From Acinetobacter bouvetii DSM 14964 = CIP 107468 (lineage in GTDB: Bacteria; Pseudomonadota; Gammaproteobacteria; Pseudomonadales; Moraxellaceae), in contig NZ_KB849728.1 of NCBI RefSeq assembly GCF_000368865.1, forward strand, positions 62,001 through 126,000: a stretch of DNA of 64,000 bases, given 5' to 3'. Of the stretch, positions 15,819-25,646 are shown piece by piece (the first letter of the stretch is position 1; the number at the start of each line of letters is the position of its first letter). Under the pieces are notes generated by a model that made no database searches, was not told where the DNA came from, and saw only the letters and a list, made by a program, of their open reading frames with translations. Position numbers and translations under genes: made by a program.

Positions 15819-15850
15819 AAAGAAAAGCGGACACCAGTCCGCTTTTCTTT
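15819..15850. terminator. Bidirectional terminator after aldehyde dehydrogenase gene
   Basis: A perfect 14-bp stem AAAGAAAAGCGGAC / GTCCGCTTTTCTTT with a 4-nt loop, A-rich on one side and T-rich on the other. It can end transcription from both the aldehyde dehydrogenase gene and the small minus-strand ORF at 15857-15970. Confidence 0.85.
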
Positions 15851-15856
15851 CACTTT

Positions 15857-15970
15857 TTACTCACTCAGATCGGCCGATTCTAAAAATCTGCCGAATTTAA
15901 AACAATCAAATTGCTGCGCACCTAAGCACAGCAAAAACAAGATCAGCCAAACCGCTGCAATTTGACGCAT
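15857..15970 (-). CDS. Possible small hydrophobic protein (37 aa)
   Basis: A short ORF, MRQIAAVWLILFLLCLGAQQ then a polar tail ending ESADLSE. One hydrophobic segment (residues 4-18) could be a membrane anchor or signal peptide. A GGAAG sequence lies about 7 nt before the ATG, and the bidirectional terminator lies 6 bp after the stop, both of which support a real gene. I do not recognise the protein. It is divergent from the LysR gene, with the shared promoter region in between. Expression is unproven; the alternative is chance coding capacity in a promoter region. Confidence 0.4.
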   Translation of the reverse strand: MRQIAAVWLILFLLCLGAQQFDCFKFGRFLESADLSE

Positions 15971-16065
15971 GCTGAACACTTCCGAAAAAATCATGTCTTC
16001 AACATAGGCAAAATAAACGATCTAATCTAATATAAAATTTATAGCAACCTATCTCATTTCAAGAT

Positions 16066-16968
16066 ATGAAGACCCTGAAACAGTTTCAATATTTCATTGC
16101 TATCGTCGAGCACGGCAGTTTTACCGCCGCTTCTGAACAGCTGTTCATTGCCCAGTCCGCCTTAAGCCGGCAGATTAAAATGCTGGAAGAAGAGATTGGA
16201 TTCTGCTTATTTGACCGCACGGACAAGAAAATTCAGCTGACGGCGGCAGGCTCATCTTTTTATCAAAAGCTGAAAATGCATTTATTGAATATTGAACATT
16301 CCATCGACGCCGCGAACAGCATTGCCCATGGACACGGGCGCTGCCTGCAGCTGGCGCATTCCAGCAGCATCGTGATGGATTTCATCAAAATTCAGTCTCT
16401 GCATAAACTCTGCGAAAAATACACACTCGAAGTGGAAATCAGCACCCTGTCTTCCGAACAGCAGATTGAAGCCGTCCTGAATGGCGGGATTGACCTGGGC
16501 TTGATTCGCCCGCCAACCCGTCGGAATTTGCAGGATGTGCACTGCGCCGAACTGTATGCGCAGCCGCTCTATGCGGCCGTGCATCAGGATGATCCCTTTT
16601 TTCAGCAAAAAGACTGCATCAGTATTGCCGAATTAAGCCAACAGCAATTTGTCTCCACACCGCATGCGGAGCGCGGCGGATTAAGCTATTTAGCTGCAAA
16701 TTTATGTATCAATCATGGATTTTATCCGCAAAAATCATCCATCCGCTCACGCAAGGCCTGCCAGCTTGATTTAGTTGATGCGGGCCTCGGCATTTGCATT
16801 GTGCCGGAAGAGTTCCGCAGCCAGCTTCCTGCTGCCGTCAAACTGATTGCGCTTGATCCTGCGCCTGCGCCATCCAAAGTTTGCTTGATTTGGAGTAAAA
16901 CTGCCGATGAAGCGGTGCATCAAGCTGCCGCTGAGCTGCAAAAAAGTTTTATCGGCGATGATCAATAG
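16066..16968 (+). CDS. LysR family transcriptional regulator
   Basis: A 300-residue LysR-type regulator. The N-terminal winged helix (MKTLKQFQYFIAIVEHGSFTAA..., residues 1-60) carries the typical AQSALSRQIKMLEEEIG recognition helix. The ligand-binding domain has the LGLIRPP pattern near residue 146. Such proteins activate or repress nearby pathways in response to a small molecule. The closest divergent partner is only the putative 37-aa ORF, so the target is unclear. Some similarity in layout to regulators of aromatic or fatty-acid catabolism is all that can be said. Confidence 0.85.
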   Translation: MKTLKQFQYFIAIVEHGSFTAASEQLFIAQSALSRQIKMLEEEIGFCLFDRTDKKIQLTAAGSSFYQKLKMHLLNIEHSIDAANSIAHGHGRCLQLAHSSSIVMDFIKIQSLHKLCEKYTLEVEISTLSSEQQIEAVLNGGIDLGLIRPPTRRNLQDVHCAELYAQPLYAAVHQDDPFFQQKDCISIAELSQQQFVSTPHAERGGLSYLAANLCINHGFYPQKSSIRSRKACQLDLVDAGLGICIVPEEFRSQLPAAVKLIALDPAPAPSKVCLIWSKTADEAVHQAAAELQKSFIGDDQ

Positions 16969-17462
16969 CGCATGCTTCAGCCAAGCAGCCGTTCAGGGAT
17001 GCTGCCTGGCCTGCTGTTCGGCATATGGCAGCATCTGTACGCCCATCTGCTGATCTTAAGGTCCCAAAAAGCCATGATGCGTGAATTTTTAACAGCGGAC
17101 TCTGGATAAAGGCGGCAAATCCAGACCTAAATAGAGCTGATTTTTCGGTTATGCAGGATCAATTGATCAAAAAATGCTGAATTTGCATATTTTAAATGCT
17201 GCGCCGCCAAATTGAATGCCGTTTTATGCGCCTGCGATATAACTTTGTCATTTTTCATTCTTTTCAATCGTTTAAAGATTATACACATATGCATTCTTTT
17301 GAAATAAAGCTGACTTTAAAAGTCGGCTCGGACTGTGTATAACAATGAACCTGAAAGGGAAAATGATAAGCATAGGCAAAGGACGTAAAAAAACGTTAGA
17401 CTATGCAGCAATCCATACAAGTTTAGTGTCTTCACAGAAGACGAAGAAGAAGGTGAAGGCTG
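16969..17462. other. Intergenic region with possible decayed coding remnant
   Basis: About 490 bp without an intact gene. On the minus strand around 16995-17138 a frame reads LYLGLDLPPLSRV, a stop, then KFTHHGFLGP, a stop, then DQQMGVQMLPYAEQQARQHP and a final stop. The codon choice looks like coding DNA of this genome, so it may be the tail of a lost gene; I cannot name it. The right end holds a likely promoter for ribBA (17315-17343) and a leader of about 120 bp. I looked for an FMN riboswitch in that leader and did not see its conserved blocks. Confidence 0.35.
17315..17343 (+). promoter_or_regulatory. Possible promoter of the rib-nusB-thiL operon
   Basis: TTTAAA (17315-17320) and TATAAC (17338-17343) are separated by 17 bp, and a TGTG precedes the -10. 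It would give a leader of about 115 nt before the ribBA start. Confidence 0.35.
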
Positions 17463-18584
17463 ATGCCGCTCAATACAGTTGAAGAGCTCGTCGCAGATAT
17501 TCGTGCAGGTAAAATGGTTATCCTCATGGATGATGAAGACCGTGAGAATGAAGGCGATTTAGTCATCGCAGCGACTCATGTTCGCCCTGAAGACATTAAC
17601 TTCATGATTACCCATGCCCGCGGTTTAGTGTGCTTAACACTCAGCCGTGAACGCTGCGAACAGCTGAAACTGCCGCTCATGGTGGATGCCAACGGCGCTC
17701 AGCACGGCACAAACTTTACGCTGTCGATTGAAGCCGCTAAAGGCATTTCGACAGGCATTTCTCCTGCTGAACGCGCGCATACCATCCAAACAGCGGTTGC
17801 TGCGCATGCCAAACCTGCAGATATCGTCCAGCCGGGCCACATCTTCCCATTAATGGCGCAGCCGGGCGGCGTACTGCACCGCGCAGGCCATACCGAAGCC
17901 GGCTGTGATTTGTCACGCCTGGCGGGTTTAGAACCGGCATCGGTGATTTGTGAAATTATCAATGAAGACGGCACGATGGCGCGCCGCCCTGACTTGGAAG
18001 TGTTTGCAGAAAAACACGGCCTGAAAATCGGCACCATTGCGGATCTGATTCATTACCGCATGACCAATGAGCAGACGGTTGAACGTATTGACCAGCAAAC
18101 ACTGGATACTGAATACGGCACCTTTGAATTATTCCGCTACCGTGAAATCGGCAACCCGGATATTCATTTGGCGCTGGTGAAAGGTGAGCCTAAAGCAGGT
18201 GTCACCACAGTCCGTGTACACGGCTTCAGCCCTGCACGCGACTTGCTGAAAATCAACAAGCAAGACGGCGAACCCGCTTGGAATTTAGATAAAGCGCTGA
18301 AAGAAATCGCCAACAGCGACCGCGGCGTCTTAGTCTGGATTGGCCAGCGCCATTTGCAGGACTTGGGCCCAGCCCTAGACAGCCTGTGTTCGCCAAAACC
18401 GACCAAATCTAGCGCCGCGCTGTCTCAGCAGTACCAAACCATTGGCGTGGGCGCGCAAATTCTGCGTGACTTAGGCGTCGAAAAGATGAAGCTGTTGAGC
18501 TCACCTTTACGCTTCAATGCGCTGTCAGGCTTTAATTTAGAAGTGGTGGAATATATCACCGCAAACCAAACATCAGAGAAATAA
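17463..18584 (+). CDS. ribB: 3,4-dihydroxy-2-butanone-4-phosphate synthase with degenerate RibA-like domain
   Basis: A 373-residue RibBA-type protein. The N-terminal domain (about 1-200) is an intact RibB that converts ribulose 5-phosphate to the four-carbon riboflavin precursor. [10 protein letters not shown] lies at residues 23-32 and [16 protein letters not shown] follows near 140. The C-terminal 170 residues align in position with GTP cyclohydrolase II, but the zinc-cysteine motif and the GTP-binding residues are not visible. That half is probably inactive as RibA, and a separate ribA should exist elsewhere. A strong purine-rich leader precedes the ATG. ribH follows after 11 bp, so the two are cotranscribed. 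Confidence 0.9.
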   Translation: MPLNTVEELVADIRAGKMVILMDDEDRENEGDLVIAATHVRPEDINFMITHARGLVCLTLSRERCEQLKLPLMVDANGAQHGTNFTLSIEAAKGISTGISPAERAHTIQTAVAAHAKPADIVQPGHIFPLMAQPGGVLHRAGHTEAGCDLSRLAGLEPASVICEIINEDGTMARRPDLEVFAEKHGLKIGTIADLIHYRMTNEQTVERIDQQTLDTEYGTFELFRYREIGNPDIHLALVKGEPKAGVTTVRVHGFSPARDLLKINKQDGEPAWNLDKALKEIANSDRGVLVWIGQRHLQDLGPALDSLCSPKPTKSSAALSQQYQTIGVGAQILRDLGVEKMKLLSSPLRFNALSGFNLEVVEYITANQTSEK

Positions 18585-18595
18585 TCGAGGTTGCT

Positions 18596-19066
18596 ATGGC
18601 AGTTCGCCGTATTGAAGGTATGTTACATCTCGCGAGCGAAGGCCGTTACGCGATCCTGGTTGGCCGTTTTAACAGCTTTGTTGTCGAACATCTGCTGGAC
18701 GGTGCAATTGATACATTGAAACGTCATGGCGTATCAGAGGATAATATCACTGTTGTTCATGCACCAGGCGCATGGGAACTTCCAGTGGTGGCTAAAAAAT
18801 TAGCGGAAACTGAACGTTTTGATGCCGTGATTGCGCTCGGCGCAGTGATCCGCGGCAGCACGCCTCACTTCGATTTCGTTGCTGGCGAATGCGCGAAAGG
18901 TTTAGGCGTGGTTGGCCTAAATACTGGCCTGCCGGTGATTAATGGTGTATTGACTACGGACAGCATTGAACAAGCGATTGAACGCTCGGGTACAAAAGCA
19001 GGCAATAAAGGCGGCGAAGCTGCCTTGACTGCTATTGAAATGGTTAACTTGTTAAAGGCTATTTAA
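18596..19066 (+). CDS. ribH: 6,7-dimethyl-8-ribityllumazine synthase
   Basis: A 156-residue lumazine synthase, the penultimate riboflavin enzyme, which condenses the RibB product with the ribityl-aminopyrimidine. Recognisable motifs are [16 protein letters not shown] near the N-terminus, then APGAWELPV and the substrate-binding [14 protein letters not shown], whose histidine is catalytic. It has the normal length for the icosahedral or decameric enzyme. It lies 11 bp after ribB and 4 bp before nusB, the common ribH-nusB arrangement of proteobacteria. Confidence 0.95.
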   Translation: MAVRRIEGMLHLASEGRYAILVGRFNSFVVEHLLDGAIDTLKRHGVSEDNITVVHAPGAWELPVVAKKLAETERFDAVIALGAVIRGSTPHFDFVAGECAKGLGVVGLNTGLPVINGVLTTDSIEQAIERSGTKAGNKGGEAALTAIEMVNLLKAI

Positions 19067-19070
19067 CGCT

Positions 19071-19520
19071 ATGTCGCAAACACTTCAAGCAACTTATGCA
19101 GCAAAACGCAAAGCACGTCGTTTTGCTGTGCAAGGAATTTATGAATGGCAGATGAGCCACAATCCAGTGCATGAGATTGAAGCACGCACGCGTGTGGAAA
19201 ATGCCATGCACAAAGTGGATCTAAGCTATTATCATGAATTGTTGACTCAAGTGGTTGCCAATCATGAAGCATTGGATGCGCTCTTAATTCCTGTACTGGA
19301 CCGCGAACTTTCTGCGCTGGACGGCGTAGAACGGGCGGCGCTCCGTCTTGGCGCCTATGAATTGAAAGAGCATCTGGAAATTCCATACCGCGTTGTTTTA
19401 GACGAAGCGATTGAACTGGCTAAACATTTTGGCGGCGCAGACAGCCATAAATACATCAATGGTGTATTGGACCGTTTAGCAACGACTCTACGTGCAGCAG
19501 AAAAGCAGCAAGCTCAATAA
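19071..19520 (+). CDS. nusB: Transcription antitermination factor NusB
   Basis: A 149-residue all-helical NusB. It has the arginine-rich N-terminal helix ([18 protein letters not shown]) that binds boxA RNA with NusE/S10, and the typical [20 protein letters not shown] and [30 protein letters not shown] segments. It supports antitermination of rRNA operons. Position between ribH and thiL is the usual one. Confidence 0.95.
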   Translation: MSQTLQATYAAKRKARRFAVQGIYEWQMSHNPVHEIEARTRVENAMHKVDLSYYHELLTQVVANHEALDALLIPVLDRELSALDGVERAALRLGAYELKEHLEIPYRVVLDEAIELAKHFGGADSHKYINGVLDRLATTLRAAEKQQAQ

Positions 19521-19539
19521 TTTAAGTTGATTTGCGCGT

Positions 19540-20457
19540 ATGGCTGAGTTCTCAATTATCGACACCTATTTCAACCGCAAGAATGCAAATTCTGTCGATT
19601 TAGGTGTTGGGGACGACTCAGCCCTGCTCACCCCTCCACCACAGCAACAATTGGTCATTTGCGCCGATACTTCGGTTGCTGGCTGGCATTTTCCCCTCGA
19701 TACACATCCACATGCCATTGGCTGGAAATCTGTTGCCGTCAATTTATCTGATATTGTCGCAATGGGCGCGAAACCGCACAGCATCTTATTGGCATTGAGC
19801 TTACCCCAAATTGATCACGGCTGGCTCAAAGGCTTCAGTCAGGGCTTATACGATTGCTGCGATCAATTTGGCGTAAGTTTAATTGGCGGCGATACGACAC
19901 AAAGCCCCCACCTGACAATTACCGTGACGGCGCTCGGCTGGATTGAATCCGGCAAAGCGGTGACCCGTTCAGGCGCGCAGCCCGGTGATTTCATTTGCGT
20001 CAGCGGCACGGTTGGTGACGCCGCTTACGGCCTGCGGCATTTGGGCCATCCGCTGCAAAAGCGCCTGGACTATCCCTCTCCGCGCTGCCAGCTGGGTCAA
20101 CAGCTGAAAGGCTTAGCCACCAGCATGATTGATATTTCAGATGGATTAGCGCAAGACTTAGGGCATATTTTGGATGCCTCAAATGCGGGCGCAATTGTGC
20201 ATTTGGAAAGCCTTCCCGTCTCTCCTGAAGTTGCAAAATTAGAACAAGAAAAAAAATGGCAGCTGGCTTTAGCCGGTGGCGATGACTATGAGTTATGCTT
20301 TACAATAAGCCCGCACAACTATCAGCTGCTAATGCAGCAAAAATTAGATGTAAATCTTACAATTATTGGACAAATTACCCAAAATTTGGGATTAACTTAT
20401 TTACAGAATGGCGTAAATTGTTCCATTCAATTTCATGGGTATCAACATTTTGCATAA
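19540..20457 (+). CDS. thiL: Thiamine-monophosphate kinase
   Basis: A 305-residue kinase that phosphorylates thiamine monophosphate to thiamine pyrophosphate. The N-terminus has GVGDDSALL with the metal-binding aspartates, followed by DTSVAGWHFP and the VNLSDIVAMGAKP and LIGGDTTQSP motifs typical of the PurM/ThiL fold. The C-terminal part has DISDGLAQDLGHIL and AGGDDYELCF. It has the normal length. It lies 19 bp after nusB and overlaps the start of pgpA. Confidence 0.93.
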   Translation: MAEFSIIDTYFNRKNANSVDLGVGDDSALLTPPPQQQLVICADTSVAGWHFPLDTHPHAIGWKSVAVNLSDIVAMGAKPHSILLALSLPQIDHGWLKGFSQGLYDCCDQFGVSLIGGDTTQSPHLTITVTALGWIESGKAVTRSGAQPGDFICVSGTVGDAAYGLRHLGHPLQKRLDYPSPRCQLGQQLKGLATSMIDISDGLAQDLGHILDASNAGAIVHLESLPVSPEVAKLEQEKKWQLALAGGDDYELCFTISPHNYQLLMQQKLDVNLTIIGQITQNLGLTYLQNGVNCSIQFHGYQHFA

Positions 20458-20956
20458 ACCGGCAATCAACTTCAAGCAAATGAGCTGGCGGGACCGCTGC
20501 ATCGTGTTTTGCGGTGTTGGCTTTGGTTCTGGCCTGGCGCCCAAGGCGCCGGGCACCTTCGGTTCCGCATTTGCTTTACTGTTCATTCCGCTCTGGCTTG
20601 CAATTGGCTTTTCCGGCACCATTATTGCGATTATTCTAATGTCGCTCATTGGCATCTACATCTGCGGTCAAACGGCCAAAGTCATGGGTGTCCACGATGA
20701 TGGCCGGATTGTATGGGATGAATTTGCCGGCCAATCCATTACCTTCTTGCCTTTGATTTATCTGGGCAGCATGAGCTGGTTCTGGGCACTCATCGGATTT
20801 GGCCTATTCAGGCTGTTTGATGTCTGGAAGCCTTGGCCGATCAGTGTGATTGACCGTCAGGTTGGCGGCGGTTTCGGCATTATGCTGGATGATATCATTG
20901 CCGGTATTTGGGCTGCGCTCTGTATCTGCATTTATTTTTATTTCACGTCTATATGA
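20435..20956 (+). CDS. pgpA: Phosphatidylglycerophosphatase A
   Basis: A 173-residue membrane phosphatase that dephosphorylates phosphatidylglycerophosphate in phospholipid synthesis. Family motifs present are GFGSGLAPKAPGTFGS and VWDEFAGQSITFLP, followed by a loop with LFRLFDVWKPWPI and the C-terminal DDIIAGIWAAL. Several hydrophobic segments support an inner-membrane location. The frame overlaps thiL by 23 bp if the ATG at 20435 is used; an ATG at 20480, just after the thiL stop, would also leave the full domain. thiL-pgpA coupling is common in proteobacteria. Confidence 0.9.
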   Translation: MGINILHKPAINFKQMSWRDRCIVFCGVGFGSGLAPKAPGTFGSAFALLFIPLWLAIGFSGTIIAIILMSLIGIYICGQTAKVMGVHDDGRIVWDEFAGQSITFLPLIYLGSMSWFWALIGFGLFRLFDVWKPWPISVIDRQVGGGFGIMLDDIIAGIWAALCICIYFYFTSI

Positions 20957-20977
20957 TAAATACTCCTAGGATCTGAC

Positions 20978-22342
20978 ATGTCTACTAGCGTTATCATTCT
21001 CGCAGCAGGTAAAGGGACACGCATGCGTTCCAGCTTGCCAAAAGTCCTTCAGCCGCTTGCTGGCCGTCCTTTGCTTGGCCATGTCATCGAGACTGCAAAA
21101 AAACTTCAAGCTGATAATATTATTACAATTTACGGACATGGCGGGAATCTCGTTCAAAATGAGTTTGCGCATGAACACGTGCAGTGGGTGGAGCAGGCTG
21201 AGCAGTTAGGCACTGGCCATGCGGTTAAAGTCACCCTGCCTGTGCTGCCGAAAGACGGCCAAGCTTTGATTTTATCCGGCGATGTGCCTTGCATTAGCCA
21301 GCAAACCCTGCAAAAACTGCTGGATGCCGCGCAACATACCGGCATCGGCTTAGTGACACTGACCCTGCCTGATGCATCAGGTTATGGCCGCATCGTGCGT
21401 AAAAACGGCAAAATCCAAGCCATTGTGGAGCATAAAGACGCTTCTGATGAACAGCGCCAAATTAAAGAAATCAATACCGGCATTTACTGTGTCAGCAATG
21501 CCAAACTGCATGAGTGGCTGCCGAACTTATCCAACAGCAATGCACAAGGTGAATATTACCTGACGGATATCGTGGCGATGGCGATTGCAGACGGCTTAGA
21601 AGTGGCTTCGGTAGAACCCGAGCGCGCTTTTGAAGTTGAAGGCGTGAATGACCGCGTACAGCTGGCGGCTTTAGAACGTGAATTCCAAACCTATCAAGCC
21701 AAGCTGCTGATGCAGCAAGGCGTGCATCTCATTGACCCAAGCCGCTTCGATTTGCGCGGCCAGCTGACTGTCGGCCAAGATGTGCGCATCGATATCAATG
21801 TCATTATTGAAGGCGACTGCGCATTTGGCGATAACGTTGAAATCGGCGCAGGCTGCGTGATTAAAAACACCACCATCGCCGCAGGCACCAAAGTGCAGCC
21901 ATACAGCGTATTTGACAGCGCCATTGTGGGTGAAAATACTCAGATTGGCCCCTTCTCCCGCTTGCGCCCAGGGGCAAAACTGGCGGATGAAGTGCATATC
22001 GGCAACTTTGTTGAAGTGAAAAATTCCAGCATTGGATTGGGCTCTAAAGCCAATCACTTCACCTACTTAGGCGATGCTGAAGTCGGCGCCGGCTCTAACA
22101 TTGGCGCAGGCACCATTACCTGCAACTATGACGGCGCCAACAAATTCAAAACCATTATCGGCGATGCCGCCTTTATTGGCTCCAACAGCTCGCTGGTTGC
22201 GCCTGTGAAAATTGGCAACGGCGCGACCGTCGGCGCCGGTTCAACCATTACCCGTGATGTCGCTGACAACTGCTTAGCCGTAGAACGCTCTAAACAATTT
22301 GTCAAAGAAGATTATCCGCGTCCGCAAAAGATTAAGAAATAA
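20978..22342 (+). CDS. glmU: Bifunctional GlcNAc-1-P uridyltransferase / GlcN-1-P acetyltransferase
   Basis: A 454-residue enzyme making UDP-GlcNAc, the precursor of peptidoglycan, LPS and capsule sugars. The N-terminal pyrophosphorylase domain has [20 protein letters not shown] and ends with the linker near residue 230. The C-terminal left-handed beta-helix acetyltransferase shows hexapeptide repeats and the conserved [13 protein letters not shown] and [12 protein letters not shown] motifs. A TAGGA ribosome site precedes the ATG. It is followed after 12 bp by glmS, the preceding step of the same pathway, forming a glmU-glmS operon directly beside the capsule locus. Confidence 0.97.
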   Translation: MSTSVIILAAGKGTRMRSSLPKVLQPLAGRPLLGHVIETAKKLQADNIITIYGHGGNLVQNEFAHEHVQWVEQAEQLGTGHAVKVTLPVLPKDGQALILSGDVPCISQQTLQKLLDAAQHTGIGLVTLTLPDASGYGRIVRKNGKIQAIVEHKDASDEQRQIKEINTGIYCVSNAKLHEWLPNLSNSNAQGEYYLTDIVAMAIADGLEVASVEPERAFEVEGVNDRVQLAALEREFQTYQAKLLMQQGVHLIDPSRFDLRGQLTVGQDVRIDINVIIEGDCAFGDNVEIGAGCVIKNTTIAAGTKVQPYSVFDSAIVGENTQIGPFSRLRPGAKLADEVHIGNFVEVKNSSIGLGSKANHFTYLGDAEVGAGSNIGAGTITCNYDGANKFKTIIGDAAFIGSNSSLVAPVKIGNGATVGAGSTITRDVADNCLAVERSKQFVKEDYPRPQKIKK

Positions 22343-22354
22343 GAGGGTTTTACT

Positions 22355-24193
22355 ATGTGTGGTATTGTCGGCGGCATTGCTGAACGCAGCATTACAAATA
22401 TTTTAATTGAAGGCTTAAAGCGCCTTGAATACCGCGGCTATGATTCAGCGGGTGTTGCGCTGATTAACGGCGGCCATGTGCTGCGCGAACGCCGCGTCGG
22501 GAAAGTGGCCAATCTTGAACAAGCCGTGAATGAATCGCATATTGCAGGCTCGCTCGGCATAGCGCATACCCGCTGGGCAACGCACGGCAAACCGACTGAA
22601 AACAATGCGCATCCGCATGTTTCAGGCAATGTGGCTGTGGTGCACAACGGCATCATCGAAAATTATCAAGAACTCAAAGATGATCTTGAAGCGCTGGGCT
22701 ATGTTTTCACTTCACAAACAGATACTGAAGTGGTTGCGCATTTAGTCAATGATGCGCTGAAATCTACCCCAAGCCTGCTGGAAGCTGTGCGCCAAGTGGT
22801 GCCGCAGCTGAAAGGCGCTTATGCGCTGGGTATTGTGCATACCGACCACCCTAATGAATTGATTACGGTCCGTGAAGGCTCGCCGCTGGTCATTGGCGTC
22901 GGCATTGGCGAAAACTTCATCAGCTCTGACCAGCTGGCGCTGCTGCCGATCACCAACCGCTTTATCTATCTGGAAGAAGGCGATATTGCCCGCTTGACCC
23001 GCACCAGCATTGAAGTCTTTGCTGACGGCAAGCGTGTTGAGCGTCCAGTGAAAGAACTGGATGCAACTGTCAGCAACGCCTCTAAAGGCGAATACAAGCA
23101 TTACATGCTGAAAGAAATTTATGAACAGCCGGAAGCGATTCAGCAAACGATTTCTCAAGCCCTCAACGGCAACAGCCTGCGCGCGGACTTCCTGAAAAAT
23201 GCAGAAGCGGATTTCAGCCAAATCCAGCAAGTGCAAATTATTGCCTGCGGCACCAGCTACCATGCCGGCATGATTGCCAAATACTGGTTTGAACAGCTGA
23301 TTGATGTGCCTGCGCAAGTTGAGATTGCCAGCGAATTCCGTTACCGCTCACCTGTGATTGTCGGCAGCACGCTGTATATCTGCATTTCCCAATCTGGTGA
23401 AACGGCAGATACTTTAGCGGCGCTCCGCGACACGCAAAAGCGCGCCGCGGCCAAAGGCCTAAGCATCTCAACCCTGACCATCTGCAACGTGGCAACGTCA
23501 TCAATGGTGCGTGAAACCAACCACAGCCTGCTGACTCTGGCAGGCCCTGAAATTGGGGTGGCATCAACCAAAGCCTTTACCACTCAATTGGCGGCATTGA
23601 TGCTGCTGATCCTGAAAATTGGCCAGGTCAAAAACACCATCTCTGCTGAAGAAATTGCAGCCATTACCGCTGAATTGTGGCATACGCCAAAAGTGATTTT
23701 GGATACCCTGCAAAACAATGAAGCCATTCTGCGCCTGTCTGAATTGTTTAAAGAAAAGCAGCATTGCTTATTCTTAGGCCGCGGCACGCAATTCCCGATT
23801 GCATTGGAAGGCGCGCTGAAACTGAAAGAAATTTCCTATATTCATGCCGAAGGCTACGCTGCCGGCGAGTTGAAGCACGGCCCATTGGCGCTGGTCGACA
23901 ATGACATGCCGGTGGTGATTCTGGCGCCGCAAGATGACATGCTGGACAAGCTGAAATCCAATATGGAAGAGGTTCAGGCGCGCGGCGGTGAATTGTTTGT
24001 CTTTGCCGATGTCAACAGCGGCATTAAAGGCAAGGATCGCCAGCATGTCGTACATGTGCCGAATATCAGCGCTGTTTTGGCTCCAATCGTCTACAGTATT
24101 CCAGTACAATTGCTGTCATACCATGTTGCCGTCCTGCGCGGCACTGATGTGGATCAGCCTCGGAACTTAGCCAAATCTGTAACTGTAGAATAA
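22355..24193 (+). CDS. glmS: Glutamine-fructose-6-phosphate aminotransferase
   Basis: A 612-residue enzyme converting fructose-6-phosphate and glutamine to glucosamine-6-phosphate. Cys2 after the initiator (MCGIVGGI) is the glutaminase nucleophile, and the N-terminal Ntn domain runs to about residue 240. Two SIS sugar-isomerase domains follow, with CGTSYHAGM, SQSGETADT and the C-terminal DVDQPRNLAKSVTVE, which is the expected end. Its 612 residues fit the family. It forms an operon with glmU and is ended by a strong terminator. No glmS ribozyme or GlmZ-type leader is evident in the 12 bp between the genes. Confidence 0.97.
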   Translation: MCGIVGGIAERSITNILIEGLKRLEYRGYDSAGVALINGGHVLRERRVGKVANLEQAVNESHIAGSLGIAHTRWATHGKPTENNAHPHVSGNVAVVHNGIIENYQELKDDLEALGYVFTSQTDTEVVAHLVNDALKSTPSLLEAVRQVVPQLKGAYALGIVHTDHPNELITVREGSPLVIGVGIGENFISSDQLALLPITNRFIYLEEGDIARLTRTSIEVFADGKRVERPVKELDATVSNASKGEYKHYMLKEIYEQPEAIQQTISQALNGNSLRADFLKNAEADFSQIQQVQIIACGTSYHAGMIAKYWFEQLIDVPAQVEIASEFRYRSPVIVGSTLYICISQSGETADTLAALRDTQKRAAAKGLSISTLTICNVATSSMVRETNHSLLTLAGPEIGVASTKAFTTQLAALMLLILKIGQVKNTISAEEIAAITAELWHTPKVILDTLQNNEAILRLSELFKEKQHCLFLGRGTQFPIALEGALKLKEISYIHAEGYAAGELKHGPLALVDNDMPVVILAPQDDMLDKLKSNMEEVQARGGELFVFADVNSGIKGKDRQHVVHVPNISAVLAPIVYSIPVQLLSYHVAVLRGTDVDQPRNLAKSVTVE

Positions 24194-24212
24194 GTACAGA
24201 CCATAAAAACTG

Positions 24213-24238
24213 AAAAGGCTGGTTATTCCAGCCTTTTT
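24213..24238 (+). terminator. Intrinsic terminator of glmUS
   Basis: A 10-bp stem AAAAGGCTGG / CCAGCCTTTT with a 5-nt loop and a T-run, 19 bp after the glmS stop and immediately before the pgm gene. Confidence 0.88.
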
Positions 24239-24262
24239 TATGCCTATTAGATGAGAACAATG

Positions 24263-25633
24263 ATGACCCAACTGACCTGTTTCAAAGCTTATGATATTCG
24301 GGGCAAACTCGGCACTGAACTTAATGAGGAGATTGCCTATAACATTGGCCGCGCCTATGGTCAGATTTATCAGCCCAAAACCATCGTGATCGGATGCGAT
24401 ATCCGATTAAGCAGCGAAGATTTGAAACAGGCGGCGATTAAAGGCTTAAATGACGCGGGCGTTAATGTGCTTGACCTTGGCATGACAGGCACGGAAGAAG
24501 TCTATTTCGGCGCATTCCATTTGGATGTGCAGGGCGGCATTGAAGTCACCGCCAGCCACAATCCCATGGACTATAACGGCATGAAACTGGTGCGTGAAAA
24601 TGCCCGCCCCATCAGTGCCGATACTGGCCTGAAAGAGATTCAAGCTCTGGCTGAATCTGGCGAATTTGCTGATGTTGTGACGAAAGGCACAACTGGCAAA
24701 TACAATATTTTGCCTGAGTTCATTGAACATTTGATGACCTATATTGACCCTGCAAAAATCCGCCCGCTGAAATTAGTCATGAATGCCGGCAACGGCGCAG
24801 CAGGCCATGTGGTTGATGCCATTGAAGCAAAATTTAAACAGCTGAATATTCCTGTTGAATTGATTAAAATTCATAATGAAGCAGACGGCACTTTTCCAAA
24901 CGGCATCCCTAATCCAATCTTAGTGGAAAACCGTGAAAGTACCCGTCATGCGGTACTGCAGCATGGCGCTGACATGGGTATTGCCTGGGATGGCGACTTC
25001 GACCGCTGCTTCCTGTTTGATGAAAAGGGCCAATTCATTGAGGGCTATTATATTGTCGGCTTATTGGCTCAAGCCTTCCTGCTGAAGCAGTCAGGTGAGA
25101 AAATTGTGCATGACCCGCGTTTGGTCTGGAATACTTTCAATATTGTCGAAAAATACCAAGGCGAAGCGATTCAATCCAAATCAGGCCATTCCTTCATCAA
25201 AGAAAAAATGCGTGAACACAATGCCGTTTACGGCGGTGAGATGAGCGCCCATCATTACTTCCGTGATTTCGCCTATTGCGACAGCGGCATGATTCCCTGG
25301 TTGCTGGCCATTTCTGTATTGTCTGAAACCCAGCAAACACTGTCTTCACTGGTGGAAGGAATGATTGAAAAGTTCCCTTGCTCGGGTGAAATCAACTTTA
25401 AAGTGGCCGATACGCAGCTCACCATCCAAAAGATTTTTGATTATTATGCTGAGCAAAAGCCCGCCATTGATCACACAGACGGCGTGAGTCTTGATTTTGG
25501 CGCTTGGCGTTTCAATGTGCGCGCTTCCAATACGGAACCTTTGCTGCGCTTGAATATTGAAAGCCGCGCAGATCAAAATCCTAAGCCAATGCAAGATTAT
25601 GTCGATGAATTGACCAGATTGATTCAGGGCTAA
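24263..25633 (+). CDS. pgm: Phosphomannomutase/phosphoglucomutase
   Basis: A 456-residue alpha-D-phosphohexomutase interconverting hexose-6- and hexose-1-phosphates; it supplies glucose-1-phosphate to GalU and mannose-1-phosphate if needed. The active-site phosphoserine is in [11 protein letters not shown], the metal-binding loop is DGDFDRCF, and the sugar-binding [10 protein letters not shown] and [11 protein letters not shown] motifs are present. The third in-frame ATG (24263) is preferred because GAGA lies 5 nt upstream and it gives [15 protein letters not shown], the usual beginning. It is the outer gene of the capsule locus and converges on galE. Confidence 0.93.
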   Translation: MTQLTCFKAYDIRGKLGTELNEEIAYNIGRAYGQIYQPKTIVIGCDIRLSSEDLKQAAIKGLNDAGVNVLDLGMTGTEEVYFGAFHLDVQGGIEVTASHNPMDYNGMKLVRENARPISADTGLKEIQALAESGEFADVVTKGTTGKYNILPEFIEHLMTYIDPAKIRPLKLVMNAGNGAAGHVVDAIEAKFKQLNIPVELIKIHNEADGTFPNGIPNPILVENRESTRHAVLQHGADMGIAWDGDFDRCFLFDEKGQFIEGYYIVGLLAQAFLLKQSGEKIVHDPRLVWNTFNIVEKYQGEAIQSKSGHSFIKEKMREHNAVYGGEMSAHHYFRDFAYCDSGMIPWLLAISVLSETQQTLSSLVEGMIEKFPCSGEINFKVADTQLTIQKIFDYYAEQKPAIDHTDGVSLDFGAWRFNVRASNTEPLLRLNIESRADQNPKPMQDYVDELTRLIQG

Positions 25634-25646
25634 TCTTGAGTGAAGA

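Noticed and set aside
17344-17462. An FMN riboswitch before ribB
   Set aside because: I looked for the conserved RFN blocks in the leader and did not find them; the leader is short.
22742-23317. A 191-codon minus-strand ORF
   Set aside because: It is entirely antisense to glmS, which is unquestionable, and has no ribosome site or recognisable domain.
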